A DNA stretch of 34,781 nucleotides from an uncultured Austwickia sp. (GTDB lineage Bacteria > Actinomycetota > Actinomycetes > Actinomycetales > Dermatophilaceae): positions 1-34,781 of the forward strand of contig CAKUSI010000006.1 of the NCBI GenBank assembly GCA_934678955.1, written 5' to 3'. Below the pieces are notes generated by a model. It was given only the letters and a program-made list of their open reading frames with translations, had not been told where the DNA came from and searched no databases. Positions 1 to 7,987 of this stretch are shown here, piece after piece. The translations under genes and the position numbers were made by a program. The number at the start of each line of letters is the position of its first letter. The stretch's first letter is position 1.

Positions 1-2
1 GG

Positions 3-1082
3 TCAGACCAGCACGTCGCCCTTGATGAACGCCTCGACCTGCTCGCGGCCGAAGTCGTCGGGGCGCTGCTCCGGCGGGGACTTCATCAGGTACGCCGCCG
101 GCGAGAGCAGCGGGCCGCCGATGCCGCGGTCCAGGCCGATCTTGGCGGCGCGGATCGCGTCGATGATGATGCCGGCCGAGTTCGGGGAGTCCCAGACCTC
201 GAGCTTGTACTCCAGGTTCAGCGGCACGTCGCCGAACGCGCGACCCTCGAGGCGCACGTACGCCCACTTGCGGTCGTCCAGCCACTGCACGTAGTCGCTG
301 GGGCCGATGTGCACGTCGCGCGCCTTGATCTCGTGATCGACGTTGGACGTCACGGCCTGCGTCTTCGAGATCTTCTTGGACTCCAACCGCTCGCGCTCGA
401 GCATGTTCTTGAAGTCCATGTTGCCGCCGACGTTGAGCTGGAAGGTCCGGTCGAGGACCACGCCGCGCTCCTGGAAGAGGCGGGCCATCACGCGGTGCGT
501 GATCGTGGCGCCGACCTGGCTCTTGATGTCGTCGCCGATGATCGGCACGCCGGCCTCGCGGAACTTCTCGGCCCACTCCGGGTCGCTGGCGATGAAGACC
601 GGCAGCGCGTTGACGAAGGCCACCTTGGCGTCGATGCAGCACTGCGCGTAGAACTTGTCGGCCTCCTCGGAGCCCACCGGCAGGTAGCTCACGAGCACGT
701 CCACCTCGCGGTCCTTGAGGACCTGCACGACGTCGACCGGCTCCTCCGGGGACTCCTCGATGGTCTGCATGTAGTACTTGCCGAGGCCGTCGAGCGTGTG
801 GCCGCGCTGCACGGTGACGCCCATCTCGGGGACGTCACAGATCTTGATCGTGTTGTTCTCGCTGGCGTTGATCGCCTTGGCGAGGTCCGTCCCGACCTTC
901 TGGACGTCCACGTCGAAGGCGGCCACGAACTCGACGTCGCGCACGTGGTAACCGCCGAAGTCGACGTGCATGAGGCCGGGTACGGAAGTGTTCGGATCGG
1001 CGTCCCGGTAGTAGTGAACGCCCTGCACGAGCGAGCTCGCGCAGTTGCCGACGCCGACGATGGCGACGCGGATCGAGGTCAT
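3..1082 (-). CDS. ino1: Inositol-3-phosphate synthase
   Basis: Makes 1L-myo-inositol 1-phosphate from glucose 6-phosphate with NAD in the cytosol; in actinobacteria this feeds phosphatidylinositol and mycothiol. The 359-residue protein starts with the NAD-binding turn [13 protein letters not shown] (about residues 8-20) and has the conserved stretch NVGGNMDF and [11 protein letters not shown] typical of the actinobacterial family; the length is close to the usual 360-370. I chose the ATG at 1082 because GAAAGGA stands just upstream and homology starts there; an open frame continues to about 1280 but that extension is arginine-rich and unlike the family. Divergent from the PBP gene. In Streptomyces a PadR-type regulator gene lies between these two genes; none is present here, although an operator-like palindrome lies in the promoter. 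Confidence 0.95.
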   Translation of the reverse strand: MTSIRVAIVGVGNCASSLVQGVHYYRDADPNTSVPGLMHVDFGGYHVRDVEFVAAFDVDVQKVGTDLAKAINASENNTIKICDVPEMGVTVQRGHTLDGLGKYYMQTIEESPEEPVDVVQVLKDREVDVLVSYLPVGSEEADKFYAQCCIDAKVAFVNALPVFIASDPEWAEKFREAGVPIIGDDIKSQVGATITHRVMARLFQERGVVLDRTFQLNVGGNMDFKNMLERERLESKKISKTQAVTSNVDHEIKARDVHIGPSDYVQWLDDRKWAYVRLEGRAFGDVPLNLEYKLEVWDSPNSAGIIIDAIRAAKIGLDRGIGGPLLSPAAYLMKSPPEQRPDDFGREQVEAFIKGDVLV

Positions 1083-1204
1083 GGGGGTCCTTTCGCTGGC
1101 ATGGCGCCTCGCCCGCCAGATGGTTGCGGCGGCGCGACGGCTCTCGCGAAACCGGGGACTCCCGGTCACGCACCCGCGCCGGGGCGCTCCGGCCCGTCGG
1201 ATGA

Positions 1205-1234
1205 ACACTAGGTGACAAAGCCATACTTTGTCAC
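1205..1234 (-). promoter_or_regulatory. Predicted ino1 promoter with palindromic operator
   Basis: On the minus strand GTGACA (1234-1229, -35) and TAGTGT (1210-1205, -10) are 18 bp apart. A perfect inverted repeat, GTGACAAAG-CCATA-CTTTGTCAC at 1212-1234, fills the spacer and covers the -35 box, so a bound dimer would block polymerase. The predicted leader to the ino1 ATG is about 115 nt. The repeat is read directly; its role as operator and the identity of the regulator (a PadR or LacI type, by analogy with known ino1 control) are inference. Confidence 0.55.
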
Positions 1235-1404
1235 GTTGAACCGCCCGACGTGGGGGCGGCCACGAGGGGCGTCCGGACACCTCGGGAGCGCGGGATGGTC
1301 ATACTGAGAAGGCCGCCGCGCGTCGTCAGGGGCGCCCGGCCAGCGCCGCTGCCTGCGTCGCCGCGCCGTGGGGCGGCCCGTGGCATGAAAGGGAAGAAGG
1401 TCGC
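1235..1404 (+). promoter_or_regulatory. Upstream region of the PBP operon
   Basis: With the ino1 promoter this fills the 322-bp divergent gap at 1083-1404. A CATACT hexamer at 1300-1305 (context GGTCATACTGAG) could be a -10 box; no convincing -35 partner is seen. A strong purine-rich Shine-Dalgarno sequence, GGGAAGAAGG, lies at 1391-1400, just before the GTG at 1405. No small regulator gene was found in the gap on either strand. Confidence 0.3.
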
Positions 1405-3639
1405 GTGAGTTCGTCCAGCAGACCGCCCACTACCCGGGTTCGGGTGGTGCGCAAGCCATCTCGCCGCCGGTTCTTCTCGTGGCGGGGGCTGGGACTCACG
1501 CTCCTCGGCCTGGTTCTGCTGGTGATCGGGCTCGGCGGGATCGCCTACGCCATGATCGACATCCCGTCTCCCAACGACCTCGCCCGCGCGGAGTCGTCGA
1601 TCATCTACTACGCGGACGGCAGGACCGAGCTGGAGCGCCTGAGTGAGGTCAACCGCGAGTCGGTGCCGTTGTCGCAGGTCCCGCAGCACACGAGGCAGGC
1701 GATGCTGGCCGCCGAGGACCGCGACTTCTACGACAACAACGGCGTCTCGATCTCTGGCATCGCGCGTTCCGCTTGGCGGACCTTCCGCGGCGAGGACAAC
1801 GCGGGCGGCGGTTCGACCATCACCCAGCAGTACGTGAAGAACTACTTCCTGACCCAGGACCAGTCGATCGTGCGCAAGGGCCGGGAGATCGTGATCGCGG
1901 TCAAGATCGACCAGCAGCAGTCCAAGGATCAGATCCTGGAGAACTACCTCAACACGATCTACTACGGGCGCAACGCGTACGGCATCAAGACGGCCGCGCA
2001 GGCGTACTTCGACAAGGACGTGTCTCAGCTGACCGTCGGGGAGTCGGCCCTTCTGGCCACCGTGGTGAACCAGCCGAGCCGCCTCGATCCCGGCCTCGGG
2101 GAAGACGCCACGCGGCGGGCGACGGACCGGTGGAACTACGTCCTCGCCGGCATGGTGTCCAAGGGTTGGCTGACCCAGGCGCAGCGCGACGCAACCCCCT
2201 TCCCGCAGGTGGCGACATACACCCCCCGGCAGGTCAAGAGCGGTCCCGACGGCTACCTCAAGGATGTGGTCAAGCGGGAGCTCATCGAGCGCGGCATCGC
2301 CACCGAGGACGACATCGCCACCAAGGGCCTGCGCGTCACGATGACGGTGGACCAGGACACGCAGGCGTCGCTGGCACAGGCCGTCGACAACAACCGGCCG
2401 AGCTACGGGCGCGGGGCGGATGTTCGGGTGGGCGCCGTGGCCATCAAGCCCGGCGACGGCGCGATCGTGGCCCTGTACGGGGGGCGGGACTTCGCCACCC
2501 AGCCCTTCAACGACGCGACCCAGGGCCACATGCAGGCCGGGTCGACCATGAAGGCGTTCGCGGTGGTCGCTGCCCTGAAGCAGGGGATCAGCACGCGGAC
2601 CAACTTCGACAGCTCGACGCCGTACACCGCACCCGGCGCGAGCAAGCCCGTGAACAACTGGGACTTCCGAGGGCACGGCTGGGTCGACATGCCCGAGATG
2701 CTCGCCGACTCGATCAACACCGCCTTCACTCGCCTGAACGTGCGGATCGGCCCGGAGAACACGAAGAAGACCGCGATCGACCTCGGGATCTCACCGCCGC
2801 CGGAGGACGGGGGCGAACCTCCGGCCGACTCGCCAGGGCTGGACTCCTACGCCGGCAACGTGCTGGGCAGCGCCGCGGTGCGACCGATCGACCTCGCCAA
2901 CGCCTACGCCACGATCGCCGCGGAGGGACAGCGAGCGCGGCCCTACATCGTGCGGTCGGTGACCAGCGCCGACGGCGCGCTCACCTACAACGGCGGCCCG
3001 GAGCTGACGACCGTGATCGACCGGGCGGTCGCCGTGGACACCACGGCCGCCCTGCGGTCCGTCGTGCAGTCCGGCACGGGGACCGGGGCGTCGGCGGTCG
3101 GCCGCCCGGCGGCCGGCAAGACCGGCACCTCCGAGGAGAGCAAGTCGGCCTGGTTCGTCGCCTACACCCCCCAGCTGTCCACGGCGGTGGGGATGTTCGT
3201 GCCCGACAAGGACGGCAACGCCACGTCGATGAACGGCCTGTGGGGACTTCAGAGCGGCGCCCTCCCGGTCCAGGTGTGGACGCAGTTCACCCGGGCGGCG
3301 CTGGCCGGCGAGCCCGTGGAGTGGTTCCCCCAGCGTGTGGGGATCGGCGACGACCGGGCATACGTTCCGCCGCCGCCGCCCACCTACACCCCGCGGCCCC
3401 GGCCGACGCAGACCACGGAATCGAGCGAGTCGACGCAGACATCGGTGCCCACGTCGACCGAGACCGAGACAGCGATGCAGGACGAGTCGTCCGACGAAGA
3501 GCAGCTGGCCCCGAGCGCGACGCGTGGAACCTCGCGGCCGCCGGGCGCCGCGCCCCCGACGCCCGGGCGGCCGGCCACGGTGAGGCCGGCACCGGCCGAC
3601 GGATTCACCCGCGGCGGAGAGGACGGGAACTCGCAGTGA
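1405..3639 (+). CDS. Class A penicillin-binding protein (transglycosylase/transpeptidase)
   Basis: Bifunctional peptidoglycan synthase: polymerises lipid II and cross-links stem peptides outside the membrane. 744 residues. A basic N-terminus is followed by one membrane segment (about 29-50), then a GT51 transglycosylase domain with the catalytic-Glu motif EDRDFY (104-109) and GGGSTITQQ (134-142). The transpeptidase has all three motifs: S380-T-M-K383, S436-I-N438 and K572-T-G574. A low-complexity Pro/Ser/Thr/Glu tail runs from about 655 to the end, as in actinobacterial PonA-type proteins. The GTG start at 1405 follows GGGAAGAAGG. The stop overlaps the GTG of the next gene by 4 bp, so the two are probably translationally coupled. 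Confidence 0.94.
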   Translation: MSSSSRPPTTRVRVVRKPSRRRFFSWRGLGLTLLGLVLLVIGLGGIAYAMIDIPSPNDLARAESSIIYYADGRTELERLSEVNRESVPLSQVPQHTRQAMLAAEDRDFYDNNGVSISGIARSAWRTFRGEDNAGGGSTITQQYVKNYFLTQDQSIVRKGREIVIAVKIDQQQSKDQILENYLNTIYYGRNAYGIKTAAQAYFDKDVSQLTVGESALLATVVNQPSRLDPGLGEDATRRATDRWNYVLAGMVSKGWLTQAQRDATPFPQVATYTPRQVKSGPDGYLKDVVKRELIERGIATEDDIATKGLRVTMTVDQDTQASLAQAVDNNRPSYGRGADVRVGAVAIKPGDGAIVALYGGRDFATQPFNDATQGHMQAGSTMKAFAVVAALKQGISTRTNFDSSTPYTAPGASKPVNNWDFRGHGWVDMPEMLADSINTAFTRLNVRIGPENTKKTAIDLGISPPPEDGGEPPADSPGLDSYAGNVLGSAAVRPIDLANAYATIAAEGQRARPYIVRSVTSADGALTYNGGPELTTVIDRAVAVDTTAALRSVVQSGTGTGASAVGRPAAGKTGTSEESKSAWFVAYTPQLSTAVGMFVPDKDGNATSMNGLWGLQSGALPVQVWTQFTRAALAGEPVEWFPQRVGIGDDRAYVPPPPPTYTPRPRPTQTTESSESTQTSVPTSTETETAMQDESSDEEQLAPSATRGTSRPPGAAPPTPGRPATVRPAPADGFTRGGEDGNSQ

Positions 3640-5036
3640 ACCCGGCGGGTCCGCCGATCTCCGTCCGCGACATCGAAACTCCGGCCTCCGATCCGGTCGT
3701 TCGCGCGGCGACAGGCGTCATCGGGGGACCGCTCGGGCGCTACTCGCGGGTGACGTCCGCCCTGCCGTGGCAACCGGCGGCGGTGGCGCTGACGCTGATC
3801 GGGACCCTCATGCTCGCGGCCGGAACGCTGCAGAAGGGGTATTGCACCGCCAACGGCTGGGCGGTCCCGGACGTCTTCTGGCGAGCCTGCTACTCGGACC
3901 TGCCGTTCCTGTTCTCGGGCAGCGCGCTCCAGCAGGGGGACTTTCCGTACGCCGCGGAGGGCAGCTTGTCCCAGCCGGTCCTGACGGGTCTCACGATGTG
4001 GGTCACCTCGCTCCTGGTGCCCGGCGACGGCGACCCGGTGGTGCGCCAGCGCTGGTACTTCGGGATCTGGGTCCTGCTCATCCTCGTCCTTCTCGCGCTG
4101 CTCATCCGCGTCGTCGCGCGATGCGCCCGCCGCAACCCGTGGCGGGCCGCGCACGTCGCCGCCAGCCCGCTGATCCTGACGGTCGCGCTGGTGTCCGCGG
4201 ACCTGCTCGGGGTGCTGCTCGCGACCTACGGGCTCTGGTGCTGGTCCCGCCGGCGTCCCGCGCTCGCCGGCGTGGCCTTCGGTCTGGCGATCTCCGCGAG
4301 GACCTACCCGATCCTGATCCTTCTCGTCATCGGACTTCTCGCGCTGCGCTCGGGGAGGACGCGCGAGTGGCTGGAGGCCACGGGCGTCGCCCTGCTCACC
4401 TGGGTGGCCCTGCTGGCGGCGGTCGGCCTCCCGACCGCCGGGGCGCCGTTCTCGACGTATCAGACCTGGTGGAACGCCGGACCCGATTACGGCTCGCTCT
4501 GGTACCTGCCGACCGTCATGGACGCGTACGTCTCCCCCGCGGCCGCGACCGGCCTGGCGGTGGCGGGGTGGCTCCTCGCCGTGGCGGCGGGCGGCGTGCT
4601 GGCGCTCGGCGCGCGACGACGTCCTACCATCGCCGAGGTCTCGATCGTGGTGGTGGGCCTGGTCCTCGTGACCGGCAAGGCATTGCCGGTGCAGTCCTCC
4701 CTGTGGCTGCTGCCACTGATCGCCCTCGCCGGGTTCCGGTGGCGCGACCACCTGATCTGGGCCGGGGCGGAGGCCGCTTACTTCGTTGCGATCTGGCTCT
4801 ACCTGGGCGGGCTCAGCGATCCCAACCGAGGCCTGCCGCTGCCGTGGCTGGCCTTCTTTTCGCTGCTGCGGATCGCCGGGATCTGCTGGCTGGTCGCCGT
4901 GGCGTGGCGCTCCGCCAGCCGTCGCCCGGCCCTCGCCGAGGAGACTCAGGGAGAGCCAGATGCCGACCACGACCCTGACGATGTGGCGGGTCCCTTGGCG
5001 GGCCGACGGGATCAGGTCACGCTGTCGTTCGCCTGA
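3636..5036 (+). CDS. Polytopic membrane protein, GT87/DUF2029-like
   Basis: 466-residue integral membrane protein with about ten hydrophobic segments, beginning near residue 45 after a hydrophilic N-terminus and ending in an acidic cytosolic-looking tail. The composition and layout, plus the position between the PBP and rpsF, match the actinobacterial glycosyltransferase-87 (DUF2029) membrane proteins, which include polyprenol-phosphomannose-dependent mannosyltransferases. No substrate can be named from sequence. The start is the GTG at 3636 that overlaps the PBP stop as GTGA; an upstream open frame exists but is only a shadow of the PBP gene. The context suggests a cell-envelope role. Confidence 0.75.
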   Translation: MNPAGPPISVRDIETPASDPVVRAATGVIGGPLGRYSRVTSALPWQPAAVALTLIGTLMLAAGTLQKGYCTANGWAVPDVFWRACYSDLPFLFSGSALQQGDFPYAAEGSLSQPVLTGLTMWVTSLLVPGDGDPVVRQRWYFGIWVLLILVLLALLIRVVARCARRNPWRAAHVAASPLILTVALVSADLLGVLLATYGLWCWSRRRPALAGVAFGLAISARTYPILILLVIGLLALRSGRTREWLEATGVALLTWVALLAAVGLPTAGAPFSTYQTWWNAGPDYGSLWYLPTVMDAYVSPAAATGLAVAGWLLAVAAGGVLALGARRRPTIAEVSIVVVGLVLVTGKALPVQSSLWLLPLIALAGFRWRDHLIWAGAEAAYFVAIWLYLGGLSDPNRGLPLPWLAFFSLLRIAGICWLVAVAWRSASRRPALAEETQGEPDADHDPDDVAGPLAGRRDQVTLSFA

Positions 5037-5093
5037 GCCGCGGAGGGCGCGTGGGCCCCGATCGTGAAGCGCGGTCGAGGGTGTGGACCGCGA

Positions 5094-5339
5094 TTCGGCC
5101 GCGGCGCCGGCGACCGGTACCCTGGCGGAGTTGCCCGTTTCGGCCGGGTCGTCGTCGACGTCCCCGAGCGGTGCGGCCCCCCTTCCCGGGTGGCCGACGC
5201 CGACGGCCGAGCCCCTCTTCGTACCGCTGCGAAACCGGCCGGCGTTGCCGGTGGTGGCGGTGCGTCGGCGGGGTGGGCACGCCGTGCAACCCTCCTGCCA
5301 CGGAGAGACCGTGGCCGCGAAGACCAGAGGAGGTGGGTC
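5094..5339 (+). promoter_or_regulatory. Promoter and long leader of the rpsF operon
   Basis: The 303-bp gap 5037-5339 has no credible gene. A possible promoter is TTCGGC (5094-5099) and TACCCT (5118-5123), 18 bp apart. This gives a leader of about 210 nt, long for a simple gene. A perfect 7-bp hairpin GCCACGG-AGAGA-CCGTGGC occupies 5297-5315, 10-15 nt before the Shine-Dalgarno AGAGGAGG (5325-5333). Many bacteria carry an S6:S18-binding leader ahead of rpsF; I cannot confirm its consensus here, so autoregulation by S6:S18 is only a suggestion. Confidence 0.4.
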
Positions 5340-5633
5340 GTGAGCACGCGCCCGTACGAGATGATGATCATCGTCGACCCCGAGGTGGACGACCGGCAGG
5401 TCCCCGCGACGCTGGAGCGCTACCTGACCGTCGTCAAGAACGCCCAGGGCTCGGTCGACAACGTTGACGTATGGGGTCGGCGCCGGATGGCGTACGACAT
5501 CAAGAAGAAGTCCGAGGGCATCTACGTCGTCGTGAACTTCCAGTCCGACCCCGCCACCGCGCAGGAGCTGGACCGCCAGCTCGGCCTCTCCGAGGCCATC
5601 CTGCGTACCAAGCTGCTCCGCCCGGCCCTGTAG
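5340..5633 (+). CDS. rpsF: 30S ribosomal protein S6
   Basis: Small-subunit platform protein that pairs with S18. The 97 residues match the normal size, and the typical opening RPYEMMIIVDPEV and the segment WGRRRMAYDIKKKSEGIYV are present. The start is the GTG at 5340, preceded by AGAGGAGG at 5325-5333; the open frame runs further upstream but only through the leader. First gene of the rpsF-ssb-rpsR-rplI operon, with ssb 48 bp downstream. Confidence 0.97.
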   Translation: MSTRPYEMMIIVDPEVDDRQVPATLERYLTVVKNAQGSVDNVDVWGRRRMAYDIKKKSEGIYVVVNFQSDPATAQELDRQLGLSEAILRTKLLRPAL

Positions 5634-5681
5634 GGGCACGCCTCAAGGGCCGACTGAACGTACGACGCGAAGGGGAACGTG

Positions 5682-6266
5682 ATGGCCGGCGACACCACGC
5701 TGACGATCATCGGCAACTTGACCGGGGACCCGGAGCTGCGTTTCACGCCGTCCGGGGCCGCCGTGGCCAACTTCACGGTGGCGTCGACGCCGCGGATGTA
5801 CGACCGCAACAGCGGGGAGTGGAAGGACGGCGAGACGCTGTTCATGCGCTGCTCGGTGTGGCGGGACGCGGCGGAGAACGTCGCCGAATCGCTCGGGCGC
5901 GGCTCCCGCGTCATCGTCTCGGGACGACTGAAGTCCCGTAGTTACGAGACGAAGGAGGGCGAGAAGCGCACCGTCGTCGAGCTCGAGGTCGACGAGGTCG
6001 GGCCGTCCCTGCGGTATGCCTCCGCGAAGGTCACCAAGACCCAGCGGGGTGGCGGTGGTGGCGGCTTCGGCGGCGGAGGCGGCGGTTTCGGTGGCCAGCA
6101 GGGCGGGGGGTACGGCGGCGGCCGGCCCGATGCCGACCCGTGGGCGACCGCCCCGTCGGGCGGCGGATCCGGGACTGGCTCCGGTGGGGGTCAGGCTCCG
6201 GCCTCGGGCGGAGGAGGAGGCGGGGGCTGGGGCAACGGCCCCAACTACGACGAGCCGCCGTTCTGA
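5682..6266 (+). CDS. ssb: Single-stranded DNA-binding protein
   Basis: Tetrameric OB-fold protein that coats ssDNA and recruits partners through its C-terminal tip. 194 residues: OB domain at about 1-115 ([55 protein letters not shown]), then a glycine-rich linker with GGGGG runs, then the acidic tip DEPPF. I place the start at ATG 5682 because GAAGGGGA (5669-5676) is well spaced to it; the GTG immediately before (5679) is too close. Located between rpsF and rpsR as in most bacteria. Confidence 0.96.
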   Translation: MAGDTTLTIIGNLTGDPELRFTPSGAAVANFTVASTPRMYDRNSGEWKDGETLFMRCSVWRDAAENVAESLGRGSRVIVSGRLKSRSYETKEGEKRTVVELEVDEVGPSLRYASAKVTKTQRGGGGGGFGGGGGGFGGQQGGGYGGGRPDADPWATAPSGGGSGTGSGGGQAPASGGGGGGGWGNGPNYDEPPF

Positions 6267-6504
6267 GGCCGACGGTCTCACCGATTGCCGGGTCCCTTCG
6301 CCGAGACCCATCGTCACCTCCCACCTCCCACCTCCCACCCCGCCTCGTCCAGAACGCGTTGCTTCGCGGAGGCGGCCGACGGTCCGCACCGTCGCCGCTT
6401 ACCGCCTCCGTCACGGCCATCCGGCCGCTGACACATAAGAACGAATTCACCACACCATCCCGGGGACGACCCCCGGGCTCTCGATATCGAAGGAGAGCAC
6501 CACG
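6267..6504 (+). other. ssb-rpsR intergenic leader
   Basis: 238 bp without a gene. It holds a pyrimidine tandem repeat (6315-6341, listed separately) and a perfect 7-bp hairpin CCCGGGG-ACGAC-CCCCGGG at 6459-6477. That hairpin is about 11 nt before the rpsR Shine-Dalgarno GAAGGAGAG (6489-6497). GGTCTC at 6274-6279 pairs with GAGACC at 6303-6308 as a weak long-loop stem after ssb. No convincing promoter is visible, so rpsR may depend on read-through from rpsF/ssb. Confidence 0.45.
6315..6341 (+). repeat. CACCTCC heptamer tandem repeat
   Basis: Three perfect copies of CACCTCC (6315-6321, 6322-6328, 6329-6335) and a decayed fourth. In mRNA this presents repeated CCUCC, the anti-Shine-Dalgarno core. 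CCCACCTCC inside it (6320-6328 and 6327-6335) is a perfect 9-nt complement of GGAGGTGGG at 5329-5337, the rpsF ribosome-binding site. It may be chance, since GGAGG is common before genes. Confidence 0.8.
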
Positions 6505-6741
6505 ATGGCGAAGCCCGTAGTGCGCAAGCCCAAGAAGAAGGCGAACCCGCTGAAGGTCGCCAAGATCGACAACATCGACTACAAGGACACCGCGCTGCTG
6601 CGCAAGTTCATCTCCGACCGCGGCAAGATCCGGGCCCGCCGGGTGACCGGCGTCTCGGTGCAGGAGCAGCGCCTGATCGCGAAGGCCGTGAAGAACGCCC
6701 GCGAGATGGCCCTGCTGCCCTACTCGAGCTCGGCCCGCTGA
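6505..6741 (+). CDS. rpsR: 30S ribosomal protein S18, cysteine-free (zinc-independent) form
   Basis: 78-residue partner of S6 on the 30S platform. The conserved core [25 protein letters not shown] and the C-terminal [10 protein letters not shown] are all present. The N-terminal region, where many actinobacterial S18 proteins carry a zinc-binding CxxC, reads [13 protein letters not shown] and there is no cysteine anywhere in the protein, so it cannot bind zinc in that way. The ATG at 6505 has GAAGGAGAG upstream. rplI follows after 46 bp. Confidence 0.96.
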   Translation: MAKPVVRKPKKKANPLKVAKIDNIDYKDTALLRKFISDRGKIRARRVTGVSVQEQRLIAKAVKNAREMALLPYSSSAR

Positions 6742-6787
6742 GCACGCATCGACGAGGCGTGCTCACGCCGGAGAAGGAGGACAGGAC

Positions 6788-7231
6788 ATGAAACTCATCC
6801 TGACGAACGAGGTCACCGGCCTCGGGACCGCGGGCGATGTGGTCGAGGTCAAGGACGGTTACGGGCGCAACTACCTGCTGCCTCGCGGCCTCGCGACGCC
6901 CTGGACCAAGGGTGGTCAGAAGCAGGTCGACTCGATCCGCCGGGCCCGCGAGGCACGCGCGGTGAAGTCGCTCGACGAGGCCAAGGGCCTGAAGGGCGAG
7001 CTCGAGGCACGGGTGCTGACGATCAGCGCCCGGTCCGGGGGTAGCGGCCGGCTGTTCGGTGCGATCAGCCAGGCGGACGTGGCCAAGGCCGCCGCAGACG
7101 CCGGGCTGACGATCGATCAGCGGACGGTGGAATTCGCCACGCCGGTGCGCGCGCTCGGTGACGCCACGGCGTCCGTGCGCCTGCACCCCGAGGTGTCGGC
7201 GAACGTGAAGCTGAGCGTCATCTCGGCCTGA
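6788..7231 (+). CDS. rplI: 50S ribosomal protein L9
   Basis: Two-domain 23S rRNA-binding protein. The 147-residue product begins with the signature [19 protein letters not shown] and [13 protein letters not shown], followed by the helical linker and a C-terminal domain ending [11 protein letters not shown]. Strong Shine-Dalgarno GGAGAAGGAGG directly before the ATG at 6788. Last gene of the ribosomal operon; a strong hairpin follows 36 bp after the stop. Confidence 0.97.
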   Translation: MKLILTNEVTGLGTAGDVVEVKDGYGRNYLLPRGLATPWTKGGQKQVDSIRRAREARAVKSLDEAKGLKGELEARVLTISARSGGSGRLFGAISQADVAKAAADAGLTIDQRTVEFATPVRALGDATASVRLHPEVSANVKLSVISA

Positions 7232-7266
7232 TCGCCCACTGCTCTCGCGGCGACCTCATACCGAAA

Positions 7267-7311
7267 GCGACGGCTCCTGACCCAATTTGATTGGGGCGCA
7301 GGGGCCGTCGC
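7267..7311 (+). terminator. Terminator hairpin after rplI
   Basis: The outer stem GCGACGGC (7267-7274) pairs with GCCGTCGC (7304-7311). It extends inward through CTCCTG/CAGGGG with a G-U pair, and an inner stem CCCAAT-TTG-ATTGGG (7281-7295) stacks on it. Only a short pyrimidine run follows (GCTTCCCCT), as is usual for actinobacterial terminators. It separates the ribosomal operon from the glycan island. Confidence 0.75.
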
Positions 7312-7363
7312 GCTTCCCCTATGCCAGACTCTCAGGCATCGCGCCAGGGGAGGGGTGGGGGCC

Positions 7364-7987
7364 ATGGCGGCGCAGACGTCTGCGCGCCCGAACGTCGGCT
7401 ACGTGTCGGGGGTCTTCGACATGTTCCACATCGGGCATCTGAACATCATCGTGAGCGCCCGGGAACGCTGCGACCGCCTGATCGTGGGGGTCGTCACCGA
7501 CGAGGTGGTGGTCGAGATGAAGGGGCGACCGCCGGTGATCCCGCTGGCCGAGCGCGTCGAGATCGTCCGCGGCCTGCGCGACGTCGACCAGGTCGTGATC
7601 GACACGCACGTGGACAAGTTCGACTCATGGCGCGAACTGCGCTTCGATGTGATCTTCAAGGGAGACGACTGGCAGGGCACTCCCAAGGGCGAGCGCCTGC
7701 AGGCCGATCTGGCGCGCGTCGGCGCGCGCCTGGAGTTCTTCCCGTACACCAGGCACACCTCGAGCTCGTTGCTGCGGGAGGTGCTGACCAAGCTGGCGCG
7801 CACGCCCGTCGAGCCGGTGCCGATGGACGTGGCTGCCCCGCTCGACGAACCCCAGGACGCCCAGGTTCTCGACAGACCCCTCGACATGCCGAGACCCGCG
7901 TCGGTGCCTAGCGTCCGACGCGGGTCTCGGGCAGGTCAACGACTTCAGACCGGTGTGTCTCAGGCCGGCGTGAAGACCCGCACGTAG
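7364..7987 (+). CDS. TagD-like cytidylyltransferase (nucleotidyltransferase fold)
   Basis: Likely transfers CMP to a phosphorylated alcohol or sugar, as glycerol-3-phosphate cytidylyltransferase does to make CDP-glycerol. Residues 1-145 match the family: GVFDMFHIGHLNI contains the HxGH nucleotide-binding motif, FKGDDWQGT is the middle motif, and RHTSSSLLREVL corresponds to the RTxGxSTT-type signature. Residues after about 145 are Pro/Arg-rich and look non-essential. The start ATG at 7364 follows GGGGAGGGG (7347-7355). The end runs through a perfect hairpin (7889-7930) and overlaps the convergent GH16 gene by 28 bp. Possible partner: the CDP-alcohol phosphotransferase at 11651. The true substrate (glycerol phosphate or another) is not determined. 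Confidence 0.8.
   Translation: MAAQTSARPNVGYVSGVFDMFHIGHLNIIVSARERCDRLIVGVVTDEVVVEMKGRPPVIPLAERVEIVRGLRDVDQVVIDTHVDKFDSWRELRFDVIFKGDDWQGTPKGERLQADLARVGARLEFFPYTRHTSSSLLREVLTKLARTPVEPVPMDVAAPLDEPQDAQVLDRPLDMPRPASVPSVRRGSRAGQRLQTGVSQAGVKTRT
7889..7930. terminator. Perfect 16-bp inverted repeat between convergent genes
   Basis: CCGAGACCCGCGTCGG (7889-7904) and CCGACGCGGGTCTCGG (7915-7930) are perfect complements around a 10-nt loop. It lies about 30 bp beyond the GH16 stop on the minus strand and inside the last 33 codons of the cytidylyltransferase. It has no U-tract on either side. Most likely a terminator for the GH16 transcript, possibly bidirectional. Confidence 0.75.

Noticed and set aside
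1083..1280. N-terminal extension of inositol-3-phosphate synthase
   Set aside because: The open frame continues, but the sequence is Arg-rich, unlike the family, crosses the predicted promoter and palindrome, and the ATG at 1082 has a good ribosome-binding site.
1231..2676. Long minus-strand open frame opposite the PBP gene
   Set aside because: High-GC antisense shadow; composition (His/Arg/Val/Leu/Asp-rich) matches no family and the PBP on the plus strand has all catalytic motifs.
3384..5639. 751-codon minus-strand open frame over the GT87 and rpsF genes
   Set aside because: Shadow frame crossing several real genes and intergenic DNA, with no domain-like sequence.
6052..6236. GGC/GGT-rich repeat as a regulatory or mobile repeat
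   Set aside because: It encodes the normal glycine-rich linker of SSB.
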